This document shows positions 41,625 through 53,310 of a stretch of 64,000 bases of DNA, in pieces. Source of the stretch: Lineus longissimus. Taxonomy: Eukaryota > Nemertea > Pilidiophora > Heteronemertea > Lineidae. The stretch is from assembly GCF_910592395.1 (NCBI RefSeq), contig NC_088321.1:1924001-1988000 (forward strand), read 5' to 3'. How positions within the stretch are numbered: position 1 is the stretch's first letter; each line of letters begins with the position of its first letter. The translations under genes were made by a program, and so were the position numbers. The notes beneath the pieces are model-generated. The model saw only the letters and a program-made list of their open reading frames with translations, made no database searches and was not told the DNA's origin.

Positions 41625-42405
41625 CTTGGTAAAGCATTTTTACAATTCCCATGATGTGTCTCATCCTGTTTCTCTCGCCACATTTTTCTAATGAGTTGTG
41701 TCAAGCAAACGCTTGTAGCATACTACTAGTATTCACTATGATAATGGCACAGAGGGCAGGAGAGAATTGGAGGTCAAGACATGCTAAGTAAACCATTGGC
41801 ACAATTCCAATGATGTACATTTTTTTGTACTTTTCCTGTCACTCAGATAGCAACATCTTGCTTTGAGTTCTTCCAAGCTAACCCTTGAAGCATACTATAC
41901 TCTGTCCCTTTTGCCACAACCAAAGTGAGTAGCGTGCTTCAAGGAGCAGCTCGGTTTTCCCCACGTCCTTCGCCCTCGACCGATACCAAAACGTGCTAAG
42001 TAACTTGGTATACCATTTTTACAATTCCCATGATGTATCTATTGACATATACGAGCAACTTCTTCGAAATGCTTTCTGCCAAGCTAATCCGTGAAGCATT
42101 ACTATTCACTTCGGTTGTAGCAGAAGGGACGGGGGATTGAGCCACCAAGATGCGCTGAGTAACTTAGTAAACCATTTTTACAATTCCCATGACGTATCTA
42201 TTTAAATATACGAGCAACTTCTTCGAAATGAGTTCTGCCAAGCTGACCCTTGAAGCACACAGTTCACCTTGGTTGAAGCAGAAGGGACGGGAGGGAATGA
42301 GCCACCAAGACGCGCTGAGTAACTTGGTAAACCATTTGTACAATTCCCATGATGTATCTATTGATATGTTCCAGCAACTTCTTCGAAATGCGTTCTACTA
42401 AGCTA
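41625..42405 (+). repeat. 160-bp tandem array (about 5 units) with an inverted segment
   Basis: 'ttacaattcccatgatgtat' recurs at 41644, 41803, 42023, 42182 and 42342 (positions of 'aattcc'). Spacing is 159-160, except for 220 where the inverted segment 41905-41990 sits. Units include 'gagcaacttcttcgaaatg' and 'agaagggacggg'. Confidence 0.85.
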
Positions 42406-42794
42406 GGAATATAACGTAGCGAGCTCGTGTCCGGTATCGATCTTGTGATGCTCAAGTTACGTGTCTTACAACTCTATAAGACCATCACCACTTTGATCGA
42501 CCAGTCCCTTACGAAAATATCTTTCCGTCGTCATATAAATAAGTTACGAAATGGAGGCAATAGTGCCAATGGTGAGTGCATCGGAGGTCCAAAATGGCTT
42601 CTCTGTGTTAGACATCGGTCATGATTCTGTGACATTTTGCATGAAACTGGTGTTTTTCTTTGACATTTTGCAACCTGGTGTGTGAAATAACTTCTCCAAA
42701 GGCAACTGTAGTGTTCGGTTCAGTCTGTGCATGTGCTGGTGTATTAGGCCAATACGCCAACACGGCAAACCCTCCAAAGATCTCTTGGAACGAG

Positions 42795-42914
42795 TTTACA
42801 ATCCCCGATCACACCCCAAAAAAAGGTCATCGGTTGACTAACGAAGCACCACTGTTCAATGGATTTATAGTTGAATGCGATCAAACCACGTCATTTCCGA
42901 TCGGGGATTGTAAA
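42795..42914. mobile_element. 120-bp MITE, copy 2
   Basis: TTTACAATCCCCGATC ... GATCGGGGATTGTAAA, perfect 16-bp TIRs; otherwise as 7885-8003. Confidence 0.85.
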
Positions 42915-42959
42915 TTTTAACCGATCTCTTCAATCACACTACGAGGAACGACACCAAAT

Positions 42960-43800
42960 GTTTATGTTGAGCCACCTCACCAATAGACTCTTCGATTTTA
43001 CGTTCTCGGGTTTCTGGTAAGTGGAAAAGCTGACACATTATAACGAACTGCACAAAATGTCAAAACCCAACCACTAAATCAATAAATCAATAGACCACTA
43101 CTCGACTACGAGACCACTGTATCAAGCGTTGGAGGATTAAGGCTTTACACTCGAAAGAACTGCAACAATTGTTGACACTAAGCCTCTAAAACAAGAAAAC
43201 CACTCAACCAATAGATCCTTCGATTTAACTATATTGGGTAGTCGGTTGGTGGACTAACTGACACACTGTGATGAACTGCGCTGCACCAAATCTCTCTGTG
43301 ATGAACTGCGCTGCACCAAATCTCTCTATGATGAACTGCGCTGCACCAAATCTCTCTATGATGAACTGCGCTGCACCAAATCTTGATACCATTCAAAAAA
43401 ATGCACTAAAAACATCAATAAACCGTTAAATATTACGTTATTGGTGATTTCACGTTATTGGTAAGTGAAGTACATGCAACTGACACTCTATGTATTACTC
43501 GCGCCGGTCACCGATCCAAAGGTGTTGACCGCGCTCAACGTCGCTTAACTACCACTCTGGGGCCAACGCGCCAACCACTGGGCCACAAAGGAATTCCCTC
43601 ATGGCCGGCGGGTTAAGCCGTGCCATATACCTGGGGTACTGCTATACATGTACCAAATCTTGACACTATACAAAAAACTGCCCCAAAAACCTCAATAAAC
43701 CTATAAATCTTACGTTATTGGTGATTTCACGTTATTGTTAAGTGAAGTACATGTAGCTAACACTCTATCTAAGGAACTGACCAAATGCTTATACCAACCC
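42960..43800 (+). repeat. diverged tandem repeats, including a 30-bp array
   Basis: 'ccaatagatccttcgatttta' type units at 42975 and 43210, and 'ttattggtgatttcacgtta' units at 43438 and 43718. Between them 'gtgatgaactgcgctgcacc' followed by 'aaatctctct' is repeated 3.9 times (43267-43384, 30-bp period). A SINE interrupts at 43501-43598. Confidence 0.75.
43501..43598 (-). repeat. chimeric tRNA / 5S rRNA SINE, copy 2
   Basis: Minus strand reads GGGAATTCCTTTGTGGCCCA, GTGGTTGGCGCGTTGGCCCC, AGTTAAGCGACGTTGAGCGC, GGATCGGTGACCGGCGCG. Same start and same tRNA-to-5S join as 31478-31575, about 90% identical by eye. Confidence 0.65.
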
Positions 43801-43869
43801 ACTTGATCAAAAAATTGAATTGATTGTCAAAGCAGTTCTACTAGAAATCGACGGAAACCAAGTAGCAGA

Positions 43870-43945
43870 CGCCCGCCCGCCCGCCCGGACGGACGGCGCA
43901 CGTGACGACAATACCCCTCTAGCCCATTGGGCTGAGGGGTAAAAA
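43870..43945. other. short GC hairpin patch
   Basis: 'cccgcccgcccgcccggacg' followed by 'gacgg', then 'cccctctagcccattgggct' closing on 'gaggggt' as a small hairpin. Function unknown. Confidence 0.3.
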
Positions 43946-44212
43946 ACCACTATCGCTAGATTTTACATTCCGAGATTGTTGATTTGGTTTCCGCAGAATG
44001 CTTTTGTTATCACCATCCATGTAGAAGATAATTCGTTTGCTGTGGCATAAATTGAGATTGCTTATATTACCGTAAGAGTCTCCTCAATCAATAATGTCAT
44101 TAATTCGACAGTTAAGTGCTATAATCATTGTAGAGGTATCACTGTATACAAGGCTGAGATCAATGATTAGTTGACTGAAGAGACAAAACCGGTGTAACAG
44201 TAACAAATGCCC

Positions 44213-44300
44213 CCCTGGAAAAAGTGTCCGGCCCTATTGTATTCTGCAATATGGTTCTATAGAGACCCTGACCGTCAATAGCTCAGAGATTGAAGCGCAT
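44213..44300 (+). repeat. 80-bp repeat shared with 58336-58415
   Basis: 'ccccctggaaaaagtgtccg', 'ttgtattctgcaatatggtt' and 'aatagctcagagat' match 'ccccctggaaaaagtgtccg ... gttcatatggttct ... aatacctcagcgat'. Unclassified interspersed repeat. Confidence 0.5.
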
Positions 44301-44575
44301 AATAGAATCCTTTGTGTCCCGGGCATTCTATCCTAGGACATTTTAAACTTCTACACCGGCAAGACTTCCCGAGATAGTGACGGAGTGGCAATCTGGGGAA
44401 GGTTGTCTTTCATACAGTGTATCGTACAAAAAAACCATCCTGAGTAAATCGGGGGTTACTTGTCGCTTCTCTGCCCAACACACAAGCCCCTGAGACTTTC
44501 GCGCTCATTTGGTGAAGCACCGACGTACATCCAATCAAAATTTTGTCAAGTACAATGGGTCTGTGTAAGGAAGTC

Positions 44576-44885
44576 CGCACAAACCGGGTGATAGGCACCT
44601 CTGCATTCGCAGTGGCGGGACCAAAGCTATGGAATGAGCTGCCAAATAGTGTTCGTGGCCAGAGTACCCTGGGTCGTTTTAAAACTGCACTAAAAACTCA
44701 TATTTTTAAGAAATTCTTTTGAATCCTATTTTTAAATCCCACTTGCACGTTTTCTTTAGTAATGACTTTTATTCTATCATGTGTTAATGTTTTATTGTTT
44801 TATTATAAATCGTAAAGCGCTTAGAAGTTTTAACAACGTTAAGCGCTATAAAAATGTTTTTAATAATTTAATAATAAAAAAAAAT
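44576..44885 (+). mobile_element. 3' end of a non-LTR retrotransposon (LINE)
   Basis: 44576-44722 encodes RTNRVIGTSAFAVAGPKLWN, ELPNSVRGQSTLGRFKTALK and THIFKKFF, then stop. This is the conserved C-terminal tail of many CR1/L2/Rex-type reverse transcriptase ORFs (FxxxxPxLWNxLPxxLR...FKxxLKTHLF). The 3'UTR contains 'gtaaagcgcttagaag' and 'aagcgctataaaaatg' and ends in 'taataatttaataataaaa', also typical. Strongly 5'-truncated; the RT core is absent. Confidence 0.85.
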
Positions 44886-44999
44886 TTCAGCGGTGCCATT
44901 GTGTGAGCAGATATACCCAGTTTCAGCAAATTCGTATGTATAATAACTGCTCTACGGCATTGTGTATAACTGCATTACTATTTTCCTGGACACCAGTTA

Positions 45000-46900
45000 T
45001 TACGAACGGCGTACCCCTTTGAATCTCACTGCAACCCCTGCAACTTCCACCAATCCTTTCCTTGAAAAATCAGCCTTTCCGCCCCTTTCATAGAAAATTA
45101 CCCGCAGAACATTGTTCCAGAGCTTCATGCACTGTGGTTTAGCAATCCAATCTATCTCTCACGCTCTCTAGGCCATGAAGAAACTATAAAGGTATGGCCT
45201 CCGTGTTGCAGCGAGAACAACATGTCGTTTTTCCCCGAAGGAGCCGCCAGCTTTCAGTGAGGTTGCTAAGAAAATGCATGCTTGCGATGGCCGTGCTGGG
45301 CACTCTTAGAAATAAAGGCACTTGAGCCGCTGAAATCCTTTGTAGGTTTTTTTGGCCAACACTTATACATGTATTATTCAGCCCTTTTTCAGCGAAATGA
45401 TAGTTTGCCTGTGAAGATGTCGGAATTAGCTTTACCTCGACCACAAGCACCAGGTGCAAACTAATAACGGCCAATACATTCGATCGATCGAATTAGCAAC
45501 GATATTTACAGGGTTTTTTAAAGATTCTACAGAGATTTTTCATTGAAAATTTTGCGTATGGAGTTGTTAGCTCGGACACACAAGCACCAGGTGCTTTGCA
45601 AACTCACAATGTGTTTGAGCCACTTAGATCGACCCAAGGAGATCGACCAGAGTAACCGACCTAGCAAACAGACTGAAGAAGACTCCGAGTGGGGTTACAG
45701 GGCTCAGATCACTTTTAACTGTTCAGTGGTACCGCCACGTGGGACGAATTTGATGAAATTTTAAAAAAGCCCAGTCATGCCTAAATACTGTCTGGAATGT
45801 TTATCATTTGGTTTGAAAACATCATTTTAGGCTTTTTGATTTTGAAGGATATCAACTAACACGATTCAGGTCGCTTTTGAAATAGGAACTCCTTTTCTAG
45901 ATTCTACGGGGTCGGAATGATATTCTCTCACAGGCAGTAAACACGGTCCCGCATCGTGTCATATTCTGACATGTCTCACGAAAACGCTAATAAAACAATT
46001 TAGAATCATTGGGACTTTCTAAAAATCACACGTGACATTGACAAGATATAGGACTACACTTCTGCAAAGTTTGATGAAAATCGCAGCATTGATTTTTTTA
46101 TAAATCACGAAAATGTATGTACACAAAATGTACACGGACCCTATACACCTTTCCAGAAATGGGGCGCTGAGTGTCCGAAATAGTGATGTCATAAGGGGAA
46201 ACTAGGCCTTATGGTGGAGGGACAAAGGAGATAGTCATGGTTGACCAACACACTTGAATGCCTTTAATGACGGACAAGGGGGAAAAAGTTAGTTCCAATG
46301 CAAGCCACCAACTTCGGGAAGCATGTATAGCAGATTTAATTGTGTGCTGAGCCCTACAGTTAGATAAAAGTGTGCACAGACAAGTTTAGACCATCAATAT
46401 TTGAAGTATGGAAGTCTCAACAAGTAAAACTCAAAGCAGCACATAGCACGTACATTTTATACAAATGTTAAGAATATGGATTAAAACCTTGATTTATAAC
46501 ACGCATAGCTTAGTATGGATTAAATACCCGATTTATATCATAGCTAAATTAGCATATCAAGAAGCGACTGATTTTCAGATCAGTCAAAAAAGGTTTAAAT
46601 CGTTTATTTGGATCGTTAAGTTTGGCTTGTTTCATTTGGCTCGTTTCAACATGTACATACCACTCTCCGGAGATTGAGTTTACGCCTATCTCTGCAGACA
46701 AACGCCTCGACGTGCATGAGATATACCATTCTCAAAGCATCGTCAATGGTGATCATAGTTGTCAAGCCTCATGAGGGACTATGTGACAATTTCAGCGGGT
46801 GCATGTGAATTGGACATATTGCCCGGCGCCCGGGAGATTGGAGATATACATGAATAGGCATCCTGGTAAGTTGTTTCCACCCTGAATATTTCCCAGGGTG
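45000..46900. other. intergenic, no gene resolved
   Basis: Only shadow frames and a short duplicated phrase, 'acaagcaccaggtgc', at 45442 and 45579. Confidence 0.35.
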
Positions 46901-47087
46901 AGTTGAAAGTGGCTACAGTATGATTGATCACACATGTTTATTCAGGAATTCAGACCCAGCATCGCTTTGAAGTAGTGACGCAGGTGAACACGCAGACTCC
47001 ACGCGATAAAGAAATCGCTCTCTTAGGACAAGACTATAAACAAGTTACGAAACAGCCGAAAGAAAACAAAATATAGCGCAAACGAAG

Positions 47088-47251
47088 TACAGTAGAACCT
47101 CTCTATTAAAGACACCCTCGGGACTGACAAGTGCTGTCCTTAATAGAGAGGTGTCCTGATTAGAAAGGTCAAATTGAATGAAAACAGCCAAATTGGGGCC
47201 AGAACTAGTGTCCTTGATAGAGAGATGTCCGCTAAGGGAGGTTCCACTGTA
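47088..47251. mobile_element. Tigger/pogo-like MITE, copy
   Basis: TACAGTAGAACCTCTCTATT at the left, GGTTCCACTGTA at the right; complete. Confidence 0.9.
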
Positions 47252-47361
47252 CTTGAAGTTGCTTGTCCAACTTTCCCCCAACGACAATTTAACTCTGCTC
47301 AGACTGATTACAAATACGACTACCTGGTAACTCTAACCAGAGTCTTTCTAATAAATACATT

Positions 47362-47540
47362 TACACTAGAACATCTCTATCAAGGACACCCTCGGGTGTG
47401 ACAAGTGCTGTCCTTGATAGAGAGGTGTCCTGATTAGAGAGGTCAAATTGAATGGAAAACTAGTTGGGACTCAAACTAGGATCCTTAAAAGAGAGGTTGT
47501 CCTTATTAGAGAGGCGTCCGCTAAGGGAGGTTCAAGTGTA
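47362..47540. mobile_element. Tigger/pogo-like MITE, copy
   Basis: TACACTAGAACATCTCTATC at the left, 'aagggaggttcaagtgta' at the right. Same orientation as, and only 110 bp from, the preceding copy. Confidence 0.85.
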
Positions 47541-48202
47541 TTTGAAAGACACTGCTCTAATCAAGGGTTCAGCATGCGCAGAACTCGAAAACTTGCGAAA
47601 GTAAGTGTCCATTTCATCCAGCACTTTCGTATATGTTATGCGCTAAGGTAAGACAGATTAATCTTTATAATTATATCTGACTGATAGTGTTTTTTTATGA
47701 ATCGTAGATTTGGAAACGGATGAGGTCTCTGCCGAGGCGTTTTCACCAAGGGTTGTTACTGGGAAATTCCGGTTTCAAAGTGTGGAATATAATTTTGTTT
47801 CAAGTGTAGACTACGTAAAAGAGCTCCACACTGAGGTATAGTCGCATTAGCCTCGGAAAGATATCTAAGTCTAATTAACCAACCACACTCTAAGCTCAGA
47901 CCAACACACGGCACTATCGACCAAGCTTATGTAAGAGTGCGAAGGAGGAGGATACGACTGACTCTGGTTTTTCGAGGATGAGTCAACCAGAGAGATGATT
48001 AAATTACATTCGATTTGCAAGTAATTATTCACAACTTCGAATGTTCGCAGCCGGCTGCATTACCTGGCGAAGCACAGGTGGTAAAAACCGCAATGTTTCA
48101 CCTCTTGAGCTTGAAGAGTCAACACTTCGTTATCTTTTTCTATCTCTGGTTACTATCGTTGATAGATACACTACTTCGTCTTACAAAGCTGCTGTTTGCC
48201 AG

Positions 48203-48636
48203 AGAATGCATTGGGGATGCATGGGAGATGCATGGGAGATGTATGGGAGATGCATTGGGGATGCATGGGGGATGTATGGGAGATGCATGGGGGATGCATG
48301 GGGGATGCATGGGAGATGCATGGGAGATGCATGGGAGATGCATGGGGGATGCATGGAAGATGCATGGGGGATGCATGGGGGATGCATGGGAGATGCATGG
48401 GAGATGCATGGGAGATGCATGGGAGATGCATGGGAGATGCATGGGAGATGCATGGGGGATGCATGCGGGATGCATGCGGGATGCATGCGGGATGCATGCG
48501 GGATGCATGGGAGATGCATGGGGATGCATGGGGATGCATGCGAGATGCATGGGGGATGCATGCGAGATGCATGGGAGATGCATAGGAGATGTATGGGAGA
48601 TGTATGGGAGATGCATGGGAGATGCATGGGAGATGC
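48203..48636 (+). repeat. 11-bp minisatellite (about 39 copies)
   Basis: Unit ATGCATGGGRG (variants GCGGG, TATGGG). 11 x 3 = 33 bp yields an 11-residue periodic translation (MHGRCMGDAWE type) in every frame because the unit contains no stop triplet on either strand. Six overlapping long frames result; none is a gene. Confidence 0.95.
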
Positions 48637-49393
48637 AGTCTAGACTTGTTGAATCGGTTGCTTGATTCCCTACGATATGATGGGTACAACTTCGTCAAGA
48701 ACAGCTTTGTTGTGACGACGCAATCTTAACACTAGAGGCGCTGATTTCGTTCCTTACAACGCCTCCAGTATTAGTAAGTTGCCACCATCTTGAAAAGCAG
48801 TACCGCGGATATAGAAAAGGAAAGCATTTTTCCTACTGCAATGAAGCTATCGCATCACCACTGAGCCCGCGTACATTTGTGTACATTGTACATGCAATAC
48901 ACGTGCAATGCACGCCAGTATCGGCCTACTGGCAGAGAGAATGTGCTTGAATGTCATCCTCGCTACTTTGGAGAATGCATAGACATCTAACATGTCATGA
49001 GCTCACCGAGGGAATTCACTCTTGATTCGGAACGAGGGACTCCCTCCGAGTAGGTGACTCATGTCCAGGGTAGCTGGAAGTGGTATATTGCTTAACAACA
49101 CGAGAAGACGCCGAGCTACAATCTTTAGTTTTAAGACTCATCCCTTGAATGGCGCCCTGGGAAAGCCGATATTAGATTTGAATGAAAAAAGGCAAGCTCC
49201 ACAAATAAAATGTGGCAATAGTTTCGTCGATGAGGACGATAGACTGTCCGTGTAGACGCTATTGGCACTTCTGTTCACATAAGCCTATAATTATGATAAT
49301 GCGTATGGCCCTTTTGCCGCAGGCGTCCTTCAACTGGCTAGATAGCATCTACGTACAGTTTACCTTGAGCTGGATCCTTATACATTTTGAAAA

Positions 49394-49577
49394 TACAGTA
49401 GAACCTCACTTAGCGGACACCTCTCTATTGAAGACAACATCTCTATAAAGGACACTAGTTTTGGTCCCAAATTCGTTGTTTCTATTCAATTCGACCTCTC
49501 TAATCAGTACACCTCTCTATTAAGGACAGCACTTGTCAGTCCCGAGGGTGTCCTTAATAGAGAGGTTCTACTGCATA
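49394..49577. mobile_element. Tigger/pogo-like MITE, copy
   Basis: TACAGTAGAACCTCACTTAG at the left, 'gagaggttctactgcata' at the right. Complete with a mutated right terminus. Confidence 0.85.
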
Positions 49578-50310
49578 TTTCTAACTTGTCCTCGGCCTTA
49601 CTTGGTTAATACAAACAGTTTTTGGACAACCATTATTAAATAGTCACATAATTGGTTGTTTTGATTCACAGACTGCCCAAAGATGCATGCATCAATTTCA
49701 GCTTTTTTCCCCCTTTTCTGAAAATTGTCACCTTGATTATGCAAATGTTTCTGCCAATAAATTCCCAGCACCCGATCCCTTTAGTCACAATCTTGAGTCA
49801 CCGCACGCCATTAGCATTCGATCTGGTGACCTTCAAACCGCCATCACCCGAGCAGCACCTAATACTCCTTGAGATCTGATTGGCTGATAATGACCATGTG
49901 ACTGGAATAATCTCACCTCCATGAATAAAAAATTAGAGAGCTATCTTGCGGCGATGCATGGAGTTATCTTTCCCACTATTAATAGGTTGTCTATTCATCA
50001 CGCTTGCGTTTCTTAGGACACATAAGTTGTCGGATATGCATAGTAATCTTTGGATTACGCTGACATGATGCAGTGCAAAATGTCTTTTCGGTTTTTCATA
50101 GGTAATTTGCATTTCATTCGTACACCTTAGTTCCAAACGCCACCACTAAATACAAGGTGGCGTTGGGAACCAATTTGTTCATTCGTTTTGATTCTTCCTT
50201 TGATCATGTTGCTCTACAACTAACGGGCAGTTTGTTAGCGGCAGTATTATGGACCTATTACCCCATACTTCTTAATGGGTCACCAGTTTAAGGACAGTAG
50301 TACAAGTCAA
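49578..50310. other. intergenic, no gene seen
   Basis: No exon-like frame or repeat that I can support. Confidence 0.35.
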
Positions 50311-50313
50311 TAG

Positions 50314-50446
50314 TAGGGAGTTTTCGCAAAGCCTCCGAAACGTCAACATGAACGCCTCTCCCATTGTCGACATCGTTATCATGAGGTCTAACAATGAGAT
50401 TGGCGTTCACGTTGGCGTTTCGGGGTATTTGCGAAAACTCCCTATT
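50314..50446. mobile_element. 133-bp MITE with 45-bp TIRs
   Basis: TAGGGAGTTTTCGCAAA then CGAAACGTCAACATGAACGC at the left is inverted as GCGTTCACGTTGGCGTTTCG then TTTGCGAAAACTCCCTA at the right. Confidence 0.85.
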
Positions 50447-50706
50447 ACGAACAGCTCAGCCCAAAAGCGATAGTTCCCGCGTAAGTTCAACATCTGTGAT
50501 TGAATTTGTTTGCTCGCTGAATCATCATCAGCTTGGTAAAGAAGCTGAATGAGGCATCTAAGATGAGTTCTCTTCTGTGAGCAATCGCTACCCGCTTTCG
50601 GAGATGTCACAGTCAAGAATTGACTGATGAGAGCAGTTACCACTTCCTCGCCGTGCCATGAAAATCATTCCGCATTTTACTATGCTCCCAAAAGGTGAAG
50701 CCGTCT

Positions 50707-50856
50707 GGGCCTGGTCGTTGAAAACAAATTTTGTCACTAACGCTTGCGTCAACTTAATTTGGCGTTATCTCCTTCAGTTAAGCCTTAGAATTAACGCTAA
50801 GTGAAGTTAACGCCAGCGTTAGCGACAAAAATTTCTTTGAATAACCAGGTCCTGGC
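50707..50856. mobile_element. 150-bp MITE with about 50-bp TIRs
   Basis: 'gggcctggtcgttgaaaaca' and 'ttttgtcactaacgcttgcg' at the left are inverted as 'cgccagcgttagcgacaaaa' and 'aataaccaggtcctggcc' at the right. Partial relative at 34133-34246. The terminal GGRCCYGGTTGTT resembles the ends of the 53375-53805 insertion. Confidence 0.75.
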
Positions 50857-51327
50857 CTATGCACGCATATTGCAGTAACAAATGTATCTTATTGCATCTT
50901 ATTTATGCGCATGCGTCACCGGATACGAAATCTGGTTCCGGCGACTGCGGCGCTGATTTGATGTCCTCAAAGAAACATATCATGACGATATGACAATGTT
51001 TCCGAAGGAAAGGGTTAAAGTAATCAGTCTATATAAACACGTCTCCGATTTGAATATATATCGTAAATTGAATAAAGTACTTTGTCGATCAATAATGCTG
51101 CATATACTCGTAATGCTGCGGCAGATTCATATCAGAATGGGGGCAGTGAAGCTGTACTGATGAAAGAGATATTCGAGCACCCCCCCCCCCTCCGAATGAT
51201 ATTCCCAGGGACCGGGTTCATGCGTGTTCCAATTTTCTTGCATTCTCAAAAGAGACATTCTCATTCAGAGGTGGAGTTGTTATTTCACCCAAAAACTTAA
51301 GAAATAGAGAAATTATGCGAAAACGTG

Positions 51328-51499
51328 AGGATAGAATCTCTCTATCCTCCGGACAGACAAATGCTGTCCATAATAGAGAGGTGTCCTGATCAGAGAGGTT
51401 AAATTAAATGGAAACAACTAATGTTGGACCAAAGTAGTGTTTTTGATAGGAACTGTGCCCTTAATATTGAGGTGTCCGCTAAGGGAGGTTCCACTGTAT
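51328..51499. mobile_element. Tigger/pogo-like MITE, diverged copy
   Basis: 'gatagaatctctctatcctc' at the left, 'gctaagggaggttccactgta' type right end. Confidence 0.75.
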
Positions 51500-53300
51500 T
51501 TAGAAATACATGTATTGTAAAAAAAGTGGTATATATTCAAAATATCACCAGATATGGCGCAAACAATTTGCCGCAAATTATTAATTGCTGTGATAATGGC
51601 GTTATAATGGCCAGCAGCCGCCATAGTATATACATGTAAAACAATATACTCTATGTTCACGTCTATAAGGTTAGATGATTTCGGTATGAACCTGTAAACA
51701 CGAATGCACAGCATTCGTCGCATTGCTGTAACCCGTATTTATAAAAGTCATCCGCAACTTGGGATCGATTTTAAGGAAATCGAAATAGTTATTCTTTGGA
51801 AATCAAAATAAATATTCTTAACCATCTTAATGGTAGTTTTGAGTACCTTTTCAAGCTGGAACAACTAACTAATGGTTGATTTTGACTAATTTCACAGTTG
51901 GTGTAATAGGGACTACCAAACTATAGTTGTTTTTACTGTAAAAGTTACAATTCAAGAATATAGGATGATATGGTCACCACGTAGGAAGCCAATAAATGAC
52001 TACTTGTATTAGTCACTGACCTTATACTATTGAGAATAGAGTATGTACTGATAAATTCACGTAGATTAGCCACATTAATCAATTGAAATTACTTGATGTT
52101 TTCTCGGGGGCGTTTAGGCAGGTTTCGCCGGAGGCGGCTGTAGCATACAAGCCGTCTATAATTGCGTATACCAATATTGTGGATGAAAGGCTGTTAATTG
52201 CTTTAACCATTGTGTTTACGTTGATGTTAGTGAAACATTAAATGCAGCTTATTTTGTTGACCATCATGGTTCTGGGGTTAATGTTGCTGTAATATTAAGG
52301 AAGTGGCTATTTGGCAAGCACATGCTTTCTGCGAAGCAATTATTTTTAACTTGGGTGGCAAGCATGCTTGCCGTCTAAAGTGAAGATCTAATCACAAGGT
52401 AACAAGCTGAATACGACCCTTTAATGAATATTAATTGGAAGTGGCTATTTGGCAAGCACGGAACTCTAGAAACTGAAGTGCATGTATGCACTGCTATCTA
52501 ATGTAGTAGGGTTAAACAATCTGAGCCGACACATTTCCGATCATAAAAAGTATCGTACAAATTATTGAATCGTAGTAGATGGGGATCGATTATTCCATTG
52601 ATTCGTGAAATATCCATCGATCATGTGGTGAATTCTCCACTGATTGAGCCCGTGGAACTAACGCAGGCAAGTTCATCAGTAAATGATAGGCTTACCCCCG
52701 TACAGTGATATTTGTATCACAAATTGTAAATCATTTTCATTGGTACACTCTGTAGCCCCACACTGGCGTACGGTTCACTCCGAGGTGAATAAACCTTGGC
52801 CTGTCATTGGACACTGTGCACTCCCCCGGGGCATGGTGACACTTGAGCTGCCTAGCAACGTAGTGAGATTTTCCATGTAACAAGCACACGGGGCAAGGTC
52901 AGGGCAAACCTATTGGATTCATTGATTAAAGTAGGCCCTATTAATGGAAATTGCCGAGCAAAATCGTTACTATTAACAACATTCGATGACACAGTAACCG
53001 CGTGCCCGAGTTTGTAACACGCAACCCGAGTCAAAGCTATCCACTCGCCCGAGGAACAACTCACTCGGCTCAAGCCTACTTACGAACAACAGCAAAACAC
53101 CAATTTTTGCGCGGTTAATTATCGCTGGTGTTTGTTTTTGCGTATTTCGCGAATGATTAATTTTTAGTGAAAAACAGAAAGAAGTTTCGTTATAAACTAA
53201 AATAAAAATCGTGTGTTTCTCTCGAGTGTTTTTGGGAAATTTCGCTGATCGCAAAATAACTTGGGGCGAAAGGTTTGCGGTGTACGGAACGGTAACTGTC
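51500..53300. other. intergenic, no gene resolved
   Basis: A short phrase, 'gaagtggctatttggcaagc', is duplicated at about 52300 and 52438. 52100-52150 holds a GC-rich patch. No supported gene. Confidence 0.35.
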
Positions 53301-53310
53301 TCTCTTTATA

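Noticed and set aside
48015-48698. Six frames of 129-216 codons on both strands
   Set aside because: By-product of an 11-bp unit without stop triplets.
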